DNA of 64,000 nucleotides from contig JAIUJO010000185.1 in the NCBI GenBank assembly GCA_023846275.1, positions 139,001 to 203,000 on the forward strand. The letters are read 5' to 3'. A program made the translations under genes and the position numbers. This DNA is from Vanilla planifolia. Taxonomy: Eukaryota > Streptophyta > Magnoliopsida > Asparagales > Orchidaceae. This document shows, one piece after another, positions 1 through 13,205 of this stretch; position 1 is the stretch's first letter; each line of letters opens with the position of its first letter. The notes under the pieces were generated by a model that was not told the DNA's origin, searched no databases, and saw only the letters and a list, made by a program, of their open reading frames with translations.

Positions 1-2411
1 GTGTGTTTGTGCATGCATCTTAGTTTTTGTGCATGTGTGCATTTATGTGTGCATGTGTTTATATGTGTGTTTACATTCACAAGTGTTTGTGCACTTTTGG
101 GTTTGTCTGAGCATGTGCACATTGGGTGTGTTTGTGCATGTGTAATGCATGTATGTTGGTGTATGTGTGTGTGTTTTTGTGATTGTGTATGCATGCATGT
201 GTGTGCATGTCTGTTCATGCTTATGCCTATACATGTTTGTGCATATGTGTGTGCCTATATATGCACTTGTGAGTGTGTGCTAGTATGTATGTGTATATTT
301 GCATATGTTTGAGTGTATCCATGTGTCTGCTTTGTTACATGTGGATTTGTGTGTGCGCTTGTACGCATGTGTGTTTGTTGCCTTGTATTTATGTGTGTGT
401 GTGTGTGTATGTGCAGTTATGTATTTACATGTTTTTTGTGTCTGTGCTTATGGAAGTGTGTGTGTGCATGTCTATGTGTACATGTTTGTCTGGGTGCATT
501 TGCTTGCTTTCATTCATGCATATGTGTGTCATTTGTATATGTTTTTGTTTTCGTGTGCATATATCTTTGTATGCATGTGCACATGTGCATGTGTGAGCAC
601 AGTCCTACATGTGTGTGAAAATGTGTACCAATGTGTGTGTATATACATGCATGCCTAATATGTTTGCACTTATTTTTATGCATGTGTGCTTATGTTCTTG
701 TGTGCATGTGTGTACATGTGTGTGTGTATGAGTGTGTGTGTGTGTGTATGTGTGCCACTTTATGTGTTCATGTATATGTGGGTATGTATGTTGTTCAGAT
801 GTTTGTATTTGATGTGTGTGATGTTTTCGTGTGTGCATCTGTGTGTGTGCATAAGTGCTAGTGTGTGTGTGTGTTTTTGTGTGTGTGAATGAGAGTACAG
901 GTTTGTGTGTGGTTTTACATGTGCATGTGTGTGTTTGCATTTGTGTGCATGGGCTCATATGCTTCTGTGTGATTGTTCGTTTATGTGCAGAAGTTTGTCT
1001 GCATGCATGTGTTTGCGTATGTGTATGCATGTGTGCATTCAAGTTTGTGTGTACTCATGTGTGTGTGTATATGAGCTACCGCACATATCTGTGTGTGCTT
1101 GCATGTCATAGTGAGCATATGTGTGTGCATATTTGCATGGATGTGCATGTGTGTGTGCATGAATATGAGTTTGTATATGTTTGTGTGCACTTGCTTATGT
1201 GCGTGTGTATGTGCATTTGTATGAGTTTTTGTGCATATGAGTGCATATGTTTATGTGCATTTGTGCTTATACTAGTGTGTAGGTCTATGCATGTGTGTTT
1301 ATGAGTATGTGTGTGCATGTGTGTGTATGTGCATGTGTGGTGTGTGCATGTTTCTATGTGTGTAGGCATATGCATGTGTGCAAATGCACATGTTTGTATG
1401 TGTTTGAGTTTTTTTGTGCCTTTGTGTCTATGTGTGTGTGCACTATTGCATTTTTCTGCATGTGTAGTCGTGTGTGTGTGTGTGTTTATGCATGTGTGTG
1501 CATGTGGCTATGTGTACATGTTTGTAATCATGTGCATGTGTGGTAGTGCATGGGTGTGTGCATTCGTGTGTTGTGTGGTTGTGTATATATTCTTATGTGT
1601 GTCTGCATGGGTATGCATCAGTGCATATGTATGGGTGTGTGTGCAAGTTTATGTGCATGTTTGTGCTTATGTGTATGCATGTGTGTGCACAGATGTATTC
1701 ATGTGTTTGTTTATATTTTTGTGAGCATGCCTGTTTGTTTGTGCATGTGTGTGTGTGCACATGCATGTATGCATATGCATTTGTGTCTGTATGCATTTGC
1801 ATGTTTGTTTGTATGCTTGTTTATACGTATGTTTATTGTGTGTGCATGTTTATGTTTGTGTATTTGCATGTTTTTTCATGTCTGTGAGTTTGTGTGTAGG
1901 GGTGCACATTTAATATGCATGTATGTGTGTATGTAGGAGTGTTTGTCTCTTGTGTATGCATTAAATATGTGAATGTTTGTGTATGTGCATGCATGTGTGT
2001 TTGTGTGCATGCTTGTGCATATGGATGCCCAGGCATGTGTTTTCTTATACATTTATGTGTATGTGTGTGCTTGTGCATGCATGTGTGCACATGTGGGTGT
2101 GCATGCATGTGTTTTTTCTATGCATGTGCATGTGTGTGTGTGTGCATATGCATATGTTTATGCATTGGCACATGTGCTTGTGTCTTTATACTTTTGTGTT
2201 ATTATGCACATGTGTTCATAAGTATACATGTGTATGTGCTTGTGCATATGTGTGCATAGGTTTGCGAGTGTGTGTCCATGTGCATATGCATGCATGTTTG
2301 TGTGTCTATGCCTATGAGCATGTGCATGCTTAAATTTTTGTGATTTCATTCATTTGTTTATCCACACATGTTTATATAGGTCTATTCATGTTCTCGTGTT
2401 TGGATGGTCAT

Positions 2412-2427
2412 GAGAGAGAGAGAGAGA
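2412..2427. repeat. (GA)8 microsatellite inside the array
   Basis: Sixteen uninterrupted bases of GA replace TG steps here, directly after a TCAT and before AATTTGTG. It is a short homopurine interruption of the alternating array. A comparable GA run lies at 38088-38100. Confidence 0.9.
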
Positions 2428-5400
2428 ATTTGTGTGTACATGTATTTGTTTGGTCATGTTTGTATATATATGAGTTTGTACTTGTATGTGTGTGAGTATG
2501 TTTGTGTGTCTGCATGTGTCTACATTCTTGTGTGTGTGTATATAGGAAATTATGCATGGCAATGTGTGGGTGTGGTTGTATACGTGTGTGTGCATGTGTG
2601 CTCATGTGTGTGTGTGCATGTATATATTTGTTTGTGTGCAAAAGTTCTGTCTATACATATATATGTGCATGTGTATTAATATGTATCTATGTGTGTCTCT
2701 ATGTTATTATATGTGTGAGAGAGTGTGCTTTCATGTTTGTGTGTGCATGTATGTGTGTATGTGTGTGCAATCATGTACAAGCATGTGTATATTGTGTGTG
2801 CATGCATGTGTTTGTGCACATGTGAACGTGTGTGCATCTGAGTGCATAGGTGCATGTGTGTGAGCATAAATGCATGTGTGCATGTGTACATGCATGCGTG
2901 TGCATATGTGCATGTATAGTTAAGTGTATGTGTATATATGTTTATGTGTGTGTGCATGAGAGTGACTATGTCTAGGTGTGTGTGTATTTGTGTATGTCTG
3001 TGTGAGCATGCATGCATGTGTTTGTCTATATATGTGCATGTTTGTGTACATTGGTACATGTGTATGTGGATGTGTGTGTGAGTTCATATGTTTGTGCATG
3101 TGTATATGTATGTGTGTGTCTATGTGCATGGGCATGAATGTGTGTGTGTGTACATGTGTGTGGTGTTTGTGTGCACACGCACATGTGTGTGTGTGTGCAT
3201 ATGAGTGTGTATTTGTCTGTAGGAGGGTGCATGTGCATGCGTACATGTATGTGTGTAACTACATGCACATGTGTGTTTATGTGTGTATGCATCAATGTTT
3301 AGGTGTGTTTGTGTATATGTATCTATTTGTGCTTGTGTGCATGTCTATGTATGCATGCACGTGTTTGCACATTCTTATGTATATGTGTGTGTATCTACAA
3401 ATGTATGTATGTGTGTGCACTTGTCTATTGGTGTGTGAGTGTGTCTCTGTGTGTGAAGTTTTGTGTGTGCACATTTGTGTGCTTTGTGCATGTGTATATG
3501 TGTGCATGTGTGTGTGTTTGTGTGTGTGTGTGCATTTATCCATGTCTTTACATGTGTGTACATATGTGTATATGAGTTTGTCTATTTATTTGTGTGGATA
3601 TAGTTTGTGCATTTGTGCATATTGTATGTGTGTGAAAGCTTACATGGGTGTGTATATGCATGTACATGTGTGTATGTGTGCATGCTTGTGATTGTGCATG
3701 TGTGTGTGGGTTTGTGCATTAGTGTGTGTGCTTTTTGTGCATGTGTTTTTGAGTATATGGGTTTGTGAGTGTGGTGTTGTGTATGTGTGTGGGTGTGCAT
3801 GTGTATACTTACATATAAACGTGTGTGTGTATATGTGTGTGTGTGCATGTGTGTACATAAATATTTGTACTAGTGTGTGTGTTCACATGTTTAGACATGC
3901 ATGCATGTGTTCGTGTCCATGCGCTAGTATGTGCATGTGCGTGTGTGTGTTTGTGTTTCTATGCATGACTTTGTGCCCATGTGTCTGTGTGCATGTTTGC
4001 ATGTGTGTGTATGTGTTTGTATAAGCAAGTGTATGTATATGTGTGCATGCAGGTGTGTGTGTTTGCATGTAGATATATATTTGTTTGTCTATCTATGTGC
4101 ATGTGTGTTTGTGTATGTATTATGAGTGTGTGTTTGTATGTACTTATGTGTGTTTGTATGTGTTTTGTGTCTGCTTGCGGTTGTATGTGGTTGTGTGCCT
4201 ACATTTTTGTGAACATGTGTGTGTGCTTATTTGTGTGCATCCATGATTATTCATGTGTGTCTGCATGTGCATGTGTATCTATGCATGTGTGTATGTCTGT
4301 GTGTGCACTTATATATGTGTTTCCATGTGTGTCTTTGTCCATTTATATGTTTATTCCTTTGTGGTTGTTTGGGCATGTGTGTATCTATGTGCATTGCATA
4401 TGTTCATGCATACATATGTGTGTGCATGTTTGTGCATTGTGTGGGTTTGCATGCGTGTGCATGTGCATGTATGTATTTGTGTGCATGTGTTTGCATGTGA
4501 GTGAGTGTGTGTATGTGTATACATGTGTGTGCATGGGTGTGTGCACCTGTATACATTTCTTTGTGTATACGCATGTTCATGTGCATTTATGTGTGTGTGT
4601 GTGTGCATGTGTGTTTTTGTCTATTCATGTGCGTGGATGTGTGTGGATCTTTCTACTGTTGGTGTGCATAAGTGCATGTTTTTATTCGCATGTTTGTGTA
4701 TCTGTACATGGGTTAATGTGTGCATATGGGTGAGCACATGTTTGTGAGTGTTCATGTGTGTATGCATGTGTGTATGTTCAAATGTGTAATTGTACATGTT
4801 TGTCTACATGTGTGTGTATGTGCATGCATGTTTGTGAGTGTGGATATGTTTGCATTTGTGTGTGCTTATGTGCATCTATGTGTGTATTTGTGTGTGCTAA
4901 TGGATGCATGTGTGTGTGTGTGCATGTGCTCGTGTGTGTGTGTGTGTGTGTCTGTGTGTGCATTCTTATGTGCATATGTGTGTGTATGAGCAAGTGTGTG
5001 TGTGTGTGTGCATGTTCGTGCTTATGTTTTAGTAATCATATATGTGTGTATGTGTGTGCATGTGTGAGGTTTTGTGCATGTGATTATATTTGTGCATGTG
5101 TTTTTTGTTAGCGTGTGGTGCATGTGTGAGTGCTTGTACATTTGTGTGTATGTGCATGTGTTTGTGTGCATGTGTATATGTTTGTGTTTGTGTGCCTGGG
5201 TGCATATGTGAATGTGTGTGTGTGTGTGCATTTGTGCATGTGTTTGTGTGAGTACATGAATTTTTGATGTGTGTTTGTGTGTAGATGCATGTGCAAATGT
5301 CAGTGTGTATGGGAGCATGTGTGCACTTGTATGTCCAAGTGTGTGCATGTATGCACAAGTGTATTTATATATGTGCAAATTGGTGCATATGCATATGTGT

Positions 5401-5924
5401 CTATGTGTATGTGTTTGTGTTTGTGTGTCTATGCATGCATCATTATGTTTGTGTCTATGTTTATTTCTATGTGTGTGTGTCCATGCCTTTTTGTGTTTCT
5501 GTGCATGTATGTGTGTCTATGCATTTGTCTTTGTGTCTTTGTAAGTATGTGTGTGTAGTTGCATATGCACATCTATGTGTGTGAGGGGAGGTCACTATGT
5601 GTGCATGCATGTGCATGTGTGTATTCTTGTTCATGTGTATGTGTGTGCATGTTTGGTCATGTGCATGAGTGTGGGAATATCTGTGTCCTATGTGTGTGTC
5701 CATATGTGTTTGTGCATATGTGTACAACTATGCATATGTGCGTGAGTGAATGTATGTATGCTTGTGTTAGCACATGCATGTATATCTGTGTGCATATGTG
5801 TGTGAATGAATGTTTGTTTGTATGCTTGAGTTTATGCAAGTTGTGTATATGTGTGTGTGTACAGTTGTGTGCTCATGTGTCTTGTGTGTCAGTGTGTGTG
5901 TGTTTGTGTCTATATTTGTGAAAG

Positions 5925-6085
5925 ATTTTTTTTTGCAAGTGTTAGCATTTGTGCATATCTATGTCAATATTTGTCTTGTATGTGTGCATGAGTGTGCACC
6001 CATCGACACATTTATCTTGTATGTGTGCATGTGTTGGTGCATGCATGTGCATGCTAGGGGATTGTTGAAGCATGTATAAATGTAC
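5925..6085. other. Higher-complexity island in the TG array
   Basis: This stretch departs from the array. It opens with a nine-to-ten T run after GAAAGA, then contains CACCCATCGACACATT and TAGGGGATTGTTGAAG, none of which is typical TG/CATG sequence. Two copies of TCTTGTATGTGTGCATG start at 5974 and 6015, 41 bp apart, so a small local duplication is involved. No gene, open frame with unusual content or RNA fold was recognised. It may be decayed array or residual unique sequence. Confidence 0.5.
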
Positions 6086-8280
6086 GTTTGTGTGTGTGTG
6101 TATGTGTTTATGAGTGTATGCATGTGCAGGCATGCCTCTATATGCTAGTATGTGTATTTAGGCTTGGCAGTATATGCACATGTGTGTTTGTGCAAGTGTC
6201 TATTTATGTGTCTGTGTGCATGGGCATGCATGTGTTTATGTATGTACATTTATAGGTTTGTACATATATGCGTATATGTGTGTGTATATGTGTGTACCTA
6301 TGTTTGTGCATATATGTGTGTGTTTGCCAATGTAAATGTGTTCATGTGTTATTATGTGAATGTACTATGTGTGTGTTTGTGTGCATGTGTGTGTGAGTGT
6401 GCACATGTGTGGTTGTGGGTGTGTGCATGCATTTGTGTGCATGTGGATGAGTGTGAGCATATGTAGGTTTGCATTTGCTTTTACAATGCATGTCTTTTTG
6501 TGTGCATGTGTGTGTATGTGTGTGCATGTATGTGTGAATGGCAACATTTGTGCATGTGCTTGTGTGTAGTTATGTGTGTGGGTGTGTGTGAGTGTATTTG
6601 TGAGGGCCATTTTGTGTGTCTGCTTGTTTGTGTGGCGTGCAAGTGTGCATGCATTTTTGTGTGTGTGTGTTCATGTGCATGTGTGAGTGTGTGGCTTGTG
6701 TACATGAGAGTTTGTGTGTGCATGTTCATGTGTGTAATTGTATATGCACACTTGCACATATGCTCTCACACATGTGTGATTGTGTGTATGTGTAAGTGTG
6801 AGTGTGCATAAGTGTGCATGTGTTAATGTGAGTGAGCATATGTATGTGCATGTTTGTGTGTGCTATGTGTATGTGCATGTACGTGTGTGCACGTGTGTGT
6901 TCATGTGCATGTGTGCATGCATGCATGTGGACATGAATGTGTGTGTGCATGTGTTTAAGTGAATTTGCCTGTGTGTACTTAATTATGTGCGTGTGTATTC
7001 ATGTATTCCTGTGTGTGTGAGTTTATATATCTATGTGTACATATGTGTGTGTGTTGCTATTCATGTGCATGTGCTTATGTGTATATGTATCTATGTGCAA
7101 ATGTATGCTTGTGTTTCTTTTTATGTGTGTCTACATGTATGTATAGGCTTGATTGTGCATGTGTGTGTATGTGTGTGTGCATGTGGGTGTATTTGTATAC
7201 ATGTGTGTGTGCTCTTGCATAAATTTGTGTGTTAATGTGTATGTACACATGTGCACATGTGTGTGCTTGGGTACATACTAGTGAGGGTGTGTGTTTGTAT
7301 GTGTGGATGTGTTGGATGTTTGTACATGTGCATGTGTGTGTGATAAGTGCATGCATGTGTGTGGATGCATTTGTGAGTGCACGAGAGCACATATGTGTGT
7401 GTGGGTATTTGTGTGTTTGTGAATGTGTACATGTGCATGTGTATGACTATTCACATGTTTGTATGTGTGAGTGTGCATGTGTGTGTGTATGTGTATCACA
7501 TGTGTGTGTGTATTGTGTATGCGTCTTTGCATGTGTGTGCATATGTATGTGTGTGCATATATGTGTGCACATGTATGTGCATGTCTGTAGGCATGCATGT
7601 CTGCATGCATGTGTGCATGTGTACTAATGCATGCATATGTGTATTGTACATTCATACATGCCTACATATGTGTGTGTGTTTGTGGGTATGTGTGTTCATG
7701 TAAATGTGTGTGTATAGGTTTATGCATTTGCTTATGTGAATGTGTGTGTGTGTGTGCATGTGTGCTTGTATATATATGTGTGCAAATATTTGTGTGCATG
7801 TTTATGCATGTGTTCATGTGTGCATGCATTTTTGCACATATGTTAATATGTGTGTGTGTGTGTGTATGCATGAGTGTTTGCGTAAGTGTGTGTGTGTATG
7901 TGTCCTTGTGTTTTTGTTTGTATGCATGTATGCATGTGTGCATAGGTGTGTGCAAGTGTATGTTTATGTGCATGTATGTCTGTGTGTCTATGTATATGTA
8001 AGTCTATTTGTGTGTGTGCGTGCATATGTTCACACGTGTGTGCATGTGTCTATGCATCTATGTGTGTATGTGTTTGTGCATATGTGTGTGCGTGTGTATA
8101 TCTATGCATGTGTGTGCTTATGTGTTCAATTGAGTACATGTGTGCGCATGTTTGTGCGTGTGTGCATGTCTGCATATGTATGTGTGTGTATGTGTGTGTA
8201 TATGTGCATGTTAGTGTTTATGTTTGCATGTGTATGTGTGCACACACACTTATATGTATGAGTGCACATGCATGTTTATA

Positions 8281-8345
8281 TGCATTCCAGTAATTATTAT
8301 TGTGTGGGTGTGTGTGCACATCATTGTGGGAGGTGCATGTGGGTC
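8281..8345. other. Short AT-rich and G-rich interruption of the array
   Basis: The array is broken by CATTCCAGTAATTATTATTG (8283-8302) and shortly after by a TGGGAGGTGC stretch. Nothing here resembles a gene or a known element. It is noted because such non-TG words are rare in this part of the window and can serve as anchors for mapping. Confidence 0.5.
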
Positions 8346-8559
8346 TATGTATGTGTGTGTCCATGTGTGTTCTTTTGTGTGTGCATTTATGTGTGGTTGT
8401 GTGCATATGAACAAACATGCATGTGCTTGTGTGTGTTTGTGTGTATATATCTTTATATGTATGCATGTGCATGGGTTGTGTGTTCTTCTATGTGATTTTG
8501 TGTGTGTGTGCACATATAGATATTTATATGTGCATACTATGTACATGATAGCATGTGTG

Positions 8560-8740
8560 CACATGTATGAGTGTGTGTGGATCTAGGTGTGCATGCATGT
8601 GTGTTTATATGTGCATGTGTGTGCTAAGTGAGCATGTATGCATGTGTGTATGAGTGTGTGTGCTTCAATATGTGTATACATGCCTACATCTTTGTGTTTG
8701 TGTATGTGTATTTGCATCTATGTGTGCATGCATACATGTG
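8560..8740. repeat. Dispersed repeat, copy 1 (partner near 13.05-13.2 kb)
   Basis: The word ACATCTTTGTGTTT occurs at 8686-8699 and again at 13151-13164, 4465 bp apart. Around both copies the order of rarer words is shared: a GAGCATGT block, then GTATGAGTGTGTGTGC, then a CTTACATC or CCTACATC step, then TTTGCATCTATGTG. This looks like an old segmental duplication inside the array, now diverged. Extent is judged by eye, so the borders are approximate. Confidence 0.55.
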
Positions 8741-11700
8741 TGCATGTGTGTGTGTGTGTGTGATTGTGCATCAAGGTTTGTATGTAAGAGTGTACATGTG
8801 TGTGTATTTATTCATGTGTATATGCATGAATGTTAGTGCTTGTGTGTGGTGTATGTATGTGTGTGTGTTTGTTTTTATGTGTGTGCAAGTTTGCAAGATT
8901 GTGTGTAGGTATGTGTGTATGTGCATGCATTTGTGTGTATATGTGTGTGTGCATGTGGCAGTGTCTCTGTGTGTGTGCCTGTATGTGTGTGTCTACCAAT
9001 GTGTATGTGTGTGAGTGTGTGCATGTGATTATGCATGCGTGTACATGCTTGTGTGTGAGTATGCATGTGCATGTGCATGTGCATTTCTAATTATGTGCAT
9101 AGATACGTGCTTATGTGTGCCTAAGTGCATGTGCATGTTTATGCATGTGTGTCTGAGTGTTTGTGTGTGTGTGAGTGTGGATGTGTGTGCACGGTTGTGA
9201 TGTTTTCTTACATGTGTGTGTGAGTGAATGCACATGTGTATGCATGTGTGTATATGTATGCTCATGTGTGCATACATGCATGTATGAGTGTGCGCTTGCA
9301 CACGAGTGTCTGTGGAATCATGTGTATGTTTGTGTATGCATGGTCATGGGTGCATGTGCATGTGCATGCATGCTTGTGTGTGCATGTTTGTATGTTTGTA
9401 TGTGCATGTGTGTACGTGTGTGTGCATGTCTTGTGCAAGTGTGTTTATTTGTGCATGTTTGCATAAGTGTGGGTGCATGTGTGTTCCTATGTGCTTGTGC
9501 TCATATGTGTGTGTGTGGACAAACATTTTTCTATGTGTGTGTGCTGTTCTTACATGAGTGTCCATGTGTGAGTGTGTGCATTTTTGTGTTTGTATGTAGC
9601 TTTCCATGTGTAGATGATTTTATGCATGTTTGTGCATTTGTACATGTTCTGTTATGTATTTATGCATGTTTATACTTGTGCATGTATGCTTGTGTTCTTG
9701 TTTATGCATGCGCATGTGTATATTTGTGCATGCATGCATATTCATGCTTGTGATTAAGTGTGATAAAGTGTGCATTTGGGTGATTGTGTGTATTCATGTG
9801 TATGTATTCATGTGTCCATGTGTATGTATGGGCGTGTGTGCATATATACATACGTGTGTGTCTCTGTGCATGTTTGTGTGAGGGATGTGTATGGGTATGT
9901 GTGTGTGTGTATGTGCATGCATATTTATGAGCTTATTTTTGTGCATGTTTGTGGGTTTGTGTATATGCATGTGTGTGTTTTTGTGCTTGTGCATGTGAGT
10001 GAATGTGTGTGTGCTTGTTCTTGGACATTCGTGTGTGTTAGTATGCATGTGAGTGTGTGCATGTGTGTGCATGTGTGTATGTGCATGCATGTGGGCACGT
10101 GTGTTTGTCTGCATGTGCTGTGTGTAAATGCGTGTCTTGTATTTGTTTGTGTGCATGTTTTTGCATTTGTGTGTATGTTTTTGCATGTGTATGCATGCAT
10201 GTTTGTTTGTGTGTGCTTGACTGAGCATGTGTGTATGTGTGCATGTGTCTTGTGTATGTGCATGTGTGGGTGCATGCACGTGTTTACCAGGTGAGTGTGC
10301 AAGCATGTGTGTGCATGCATGTGTGCGTTTGGGTGGGTGAGTGTCTATGTGTGTATACATGTGCTAACATGCATGTGTGTACGTGTATGTGTATTTATGC
10401 TTGAGTGATTGTATATGTATTTATTCTTGGGTGCATGTGTGAATGTGAGTGCATGTATGTGTGTGTATAGGAGTCCATGTATGTTTATGCATGCACATCC
10501 ATGGGTTAAGGTATTCATCTATATATGTGTGTGTATGTGTTTGTGTCTGCATGTGTGTGTACTTGTGTTTGTGCATGTGTCCTTTTGTGTACAAGTGTGT
10601 GCATGCACATTTGTGTATGTATGAATTTGTTTGTGTAAGTACATAGTGTGTGTGTGCTTGTTCATGTCAATGTATATTTCTATTTGTTTGTGTGCATGTG
10701 TGTTTGAGTGTTCACATCTGTGATTGTGTTTGTGTGTATGTGTGCATGCAAGTGTGTAGGTTTGCATTTTTTGCATTTCTATGTGTAGTTTTCATGTTTG
10801 TCCTTGTGAGTGCATGTGTACATATATTTTATGCATGTTTGTGTGTGAATGGCCATATGTGTGACTATGCATGTGTGCATGTCATGCATGTGGTTGTGTA
10901 TGTGTGTGGGTGTGGGTGTGTGTGTGTATTTGTTCATGTTTCTATTAGTGTGCATGTGCTCGTGTGCATTTGTGCATGTGTGTGTATGTATGAATGTGTG
11001 GCTGTGTGTGAAGGTTTGTGAGCACATGTGTGTGTGTGTGAATGTGCATGCATATATGTGCATGCGTGTGTGTTTGTGTGTGTGGAAGTGTGAGTGTGCA
11101 TATGCATACATGTGTTTGTGTGTGCGAGCATATTTGTGTGCATATTTGTGTGTGATCTGCATATGTTCATGTGTGTGTGTGTGTGTGCATGCATGCACGA
11201 GCACGTGTGTCATCTTGTGTCTATGTGTGCTTTTGTGTGTTTGCATGTGTGTGTGAGTTTGTCTAATTGTGTGTGCATATGTGCATGATTACTAAGCACA
11301 ACCATTTGTGTGCTTCTATCTAAATGCGTATGCATGTGTGCATTTGTATGTATGTGTGTTCCTACATATGTGTAGGTTTGTGTGTGCTTTTGCATGTGTG
11401 TTTGTGTGTGCATGTTTGTGTGTATGAGTTTATGTGTATGTGTATGTCTATGTATGTGCTCTTACATATGTTTGTGTGTTTGTGTGCTTGTGCATGTGCA
11501 CACATGTGTGGGTGTTTGGATGCATGTGTGTGTGTGTTTGTGTGGATGTTAGTGTGCTCAAGAATGTGTGTGTGTGTGTGTGTGTGTGTGATTATGTATA
11601 TGCATTTGTAAGTGCACATAAGCACATATGTGTGTGTAGGATCATTTGTGTGTGTGTGTGTTTGTGTCTACAAATAGTTGCATGTTTGTGTTTGCAGCGT

Positions 11701-12035
11701 GTGTACATATGCATCTATATGTGTGCGTGTGTGCACATGTGTTGCATATTGAGTGCCTATGTGTGCATCTATGCGTATGCATGTGTGTGTGCATGTGTGT
11801 GTGTGTGTGTATGTACTTATGCACTCATGTGCATGTGCATGTGTGCATGTGTACTAATTCATGCATATGTGTTTGTGCATGCATGAGTACATGTCTATGT
11901 ATGCATTCACATGTGCATGTGTGTGCTTGTACATATGTGTGTTCATGCTTATTTGTGTGTATGATTATTTATATGTGTGTTTTTATATGTATTTTTCTTT
12001 TTGCATGTGAGTGTGTGAGTACATGTGTGCATGCT

Positions 12036-12076
12036 TGTGCATATGTGTATGTGTGCATATGTGTATGTGTGCATAT
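12036..12076. repeat. 16-bp tandem repeat, about 2.5 copies
   Basis: TGTGCATATGTGTATG is repeated at 12036-12051 and 12052-12067, with a partial third copy to 12076. It is an exact local expansion within the array. Confidence 0.8.
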
Positions 12077-12938
12077 GTTTTGTATGTGTGGGTATGTGTG
12101 TGTATGTGTGCATGCATGAGAGCATGAATGTGTGTGTTTACATTTATGTGTGTGTCTATTTATGTGTGTAGGTGTGTATATGTGCATGCATTTCTACACG
12201 TGTGTGCATGTGTTTACATGCATTGGTGGGTGTGTTTGTATGAGTGACTTTTTGTATGCATGCATTTGTGTGCATGGGTGCATGAAAGTGCATGTGTGTG
12301 TGCATGTATGTGTATGTGTGGTTGTGTGTACAAGTCTGTCTATTTCTGCACATGTGTGTGTATGTGTGTGTGCATCTATCTATGCACATGTTTGTGTTAT
12401 GTGTGTGCATGTGTGTACATGTGTACAAGTTTGTGTTTCTATATATATGTTTTGTTGTGTGTTCGAATATGCACATGTTTGTGCATGTGTACTTATTTGT
12501 ATGCATGTGTGTCTTTCTATATGCATGTTTTTGTATGTGTCTGCACATGTGTGTGTGTGTGTATGTTCATTTGTATTTGTTTGTTGACATGTGTGTGTAT
12601 TCATGTTCACTTTTATGTATGTATGTACGAGCTTATGTGTATGCATTTGACTATCTATGTGTGTGGGGGCATCTATGTATGGGTATGTGTGGGTGTACAT
12701 GTGTGTATATACGTATGTGCATATGTATTTTTATTTGTGTGTGTGTGGCTGGGTACATAAATGTGTACATGATGTGCATAGGAGCAACCATGCATTTGCG
12801 TGTGTGCTATGTTGGTTTGTGCATATGCACGTGTGTCTATGTCGGAATGTATGTGCGTGTGTGTGTGCTTATGTGTGTATGTCTGTGTGTATGCATGTGG
12901 TGTGTACATGTTTTTGCATATTCTATGTGTATTTCTAC

Positions 12939-13146
12939 ATGTGTGTGCATATAAGAATATGTGTAGGTGTGGGTTTGCATGTGTATGTGCCTATATGAGC
13001 ATGTGGGAACTTGTGTATGAGTGTGTGTGCATATGTATGTGTGTGCATATAAGAACATGTGTAGGTGTGGGTTTGCATGTGTATGTGCCTATATGAGCAT
13101 GTGGGCACTTGTGTATGAGTGTGTGTGCATATGTATGTGTGTGCAT
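12939..13146. repeat. 98-bp tandem duplication plus 12-bp third start
   Basis: Copy 1 is 12939-13036 and copy 2 is 13037-13134, a period of 98 bp. I find two differences between them: GAATATG versus GAACATG, and GGGAACTT versus GGGCACTT. A third start matches for 12 bp (13135-13146) and then diverges. The near identity, against much greater divergence elsewhere, marks this as one of the younger duplications in the arm. It overlaps the second member of the dispersed pair seen at 8.6 kb, which has only one copy of this unit. Confidence 0.9.
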
Positions 13147-13205
13147 GCTTACATCTTTGTGTTTATGCATTTGTATTTGCATCTATGTGCACATGCTTGC
13201 ATTTT
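13049..13205. repeat. Dispersed repeat, copy 2 (partner near 8.6 kb)
   Basis: This is the partner of the segment at 8560-8740, sharing ACATCTTTGTGTTT and the flanking order of GAGCATGT, GTATGAGTGTGTGTGC and TTTGCATCTATGTG words. Here the upstream half has additionally been duplicated in tandem as the 98-bp pair, so that tandem event probably came after the dispersal. Confidence 0.55.

Noticed and set aside
10287-10296. CCAG followed by GTGAGT, a perfect-looking splice donor
   Set aside because: GTGAGTG is an everyday word of this array, so donor-like strings are expected by chance. No exon is associated with it.
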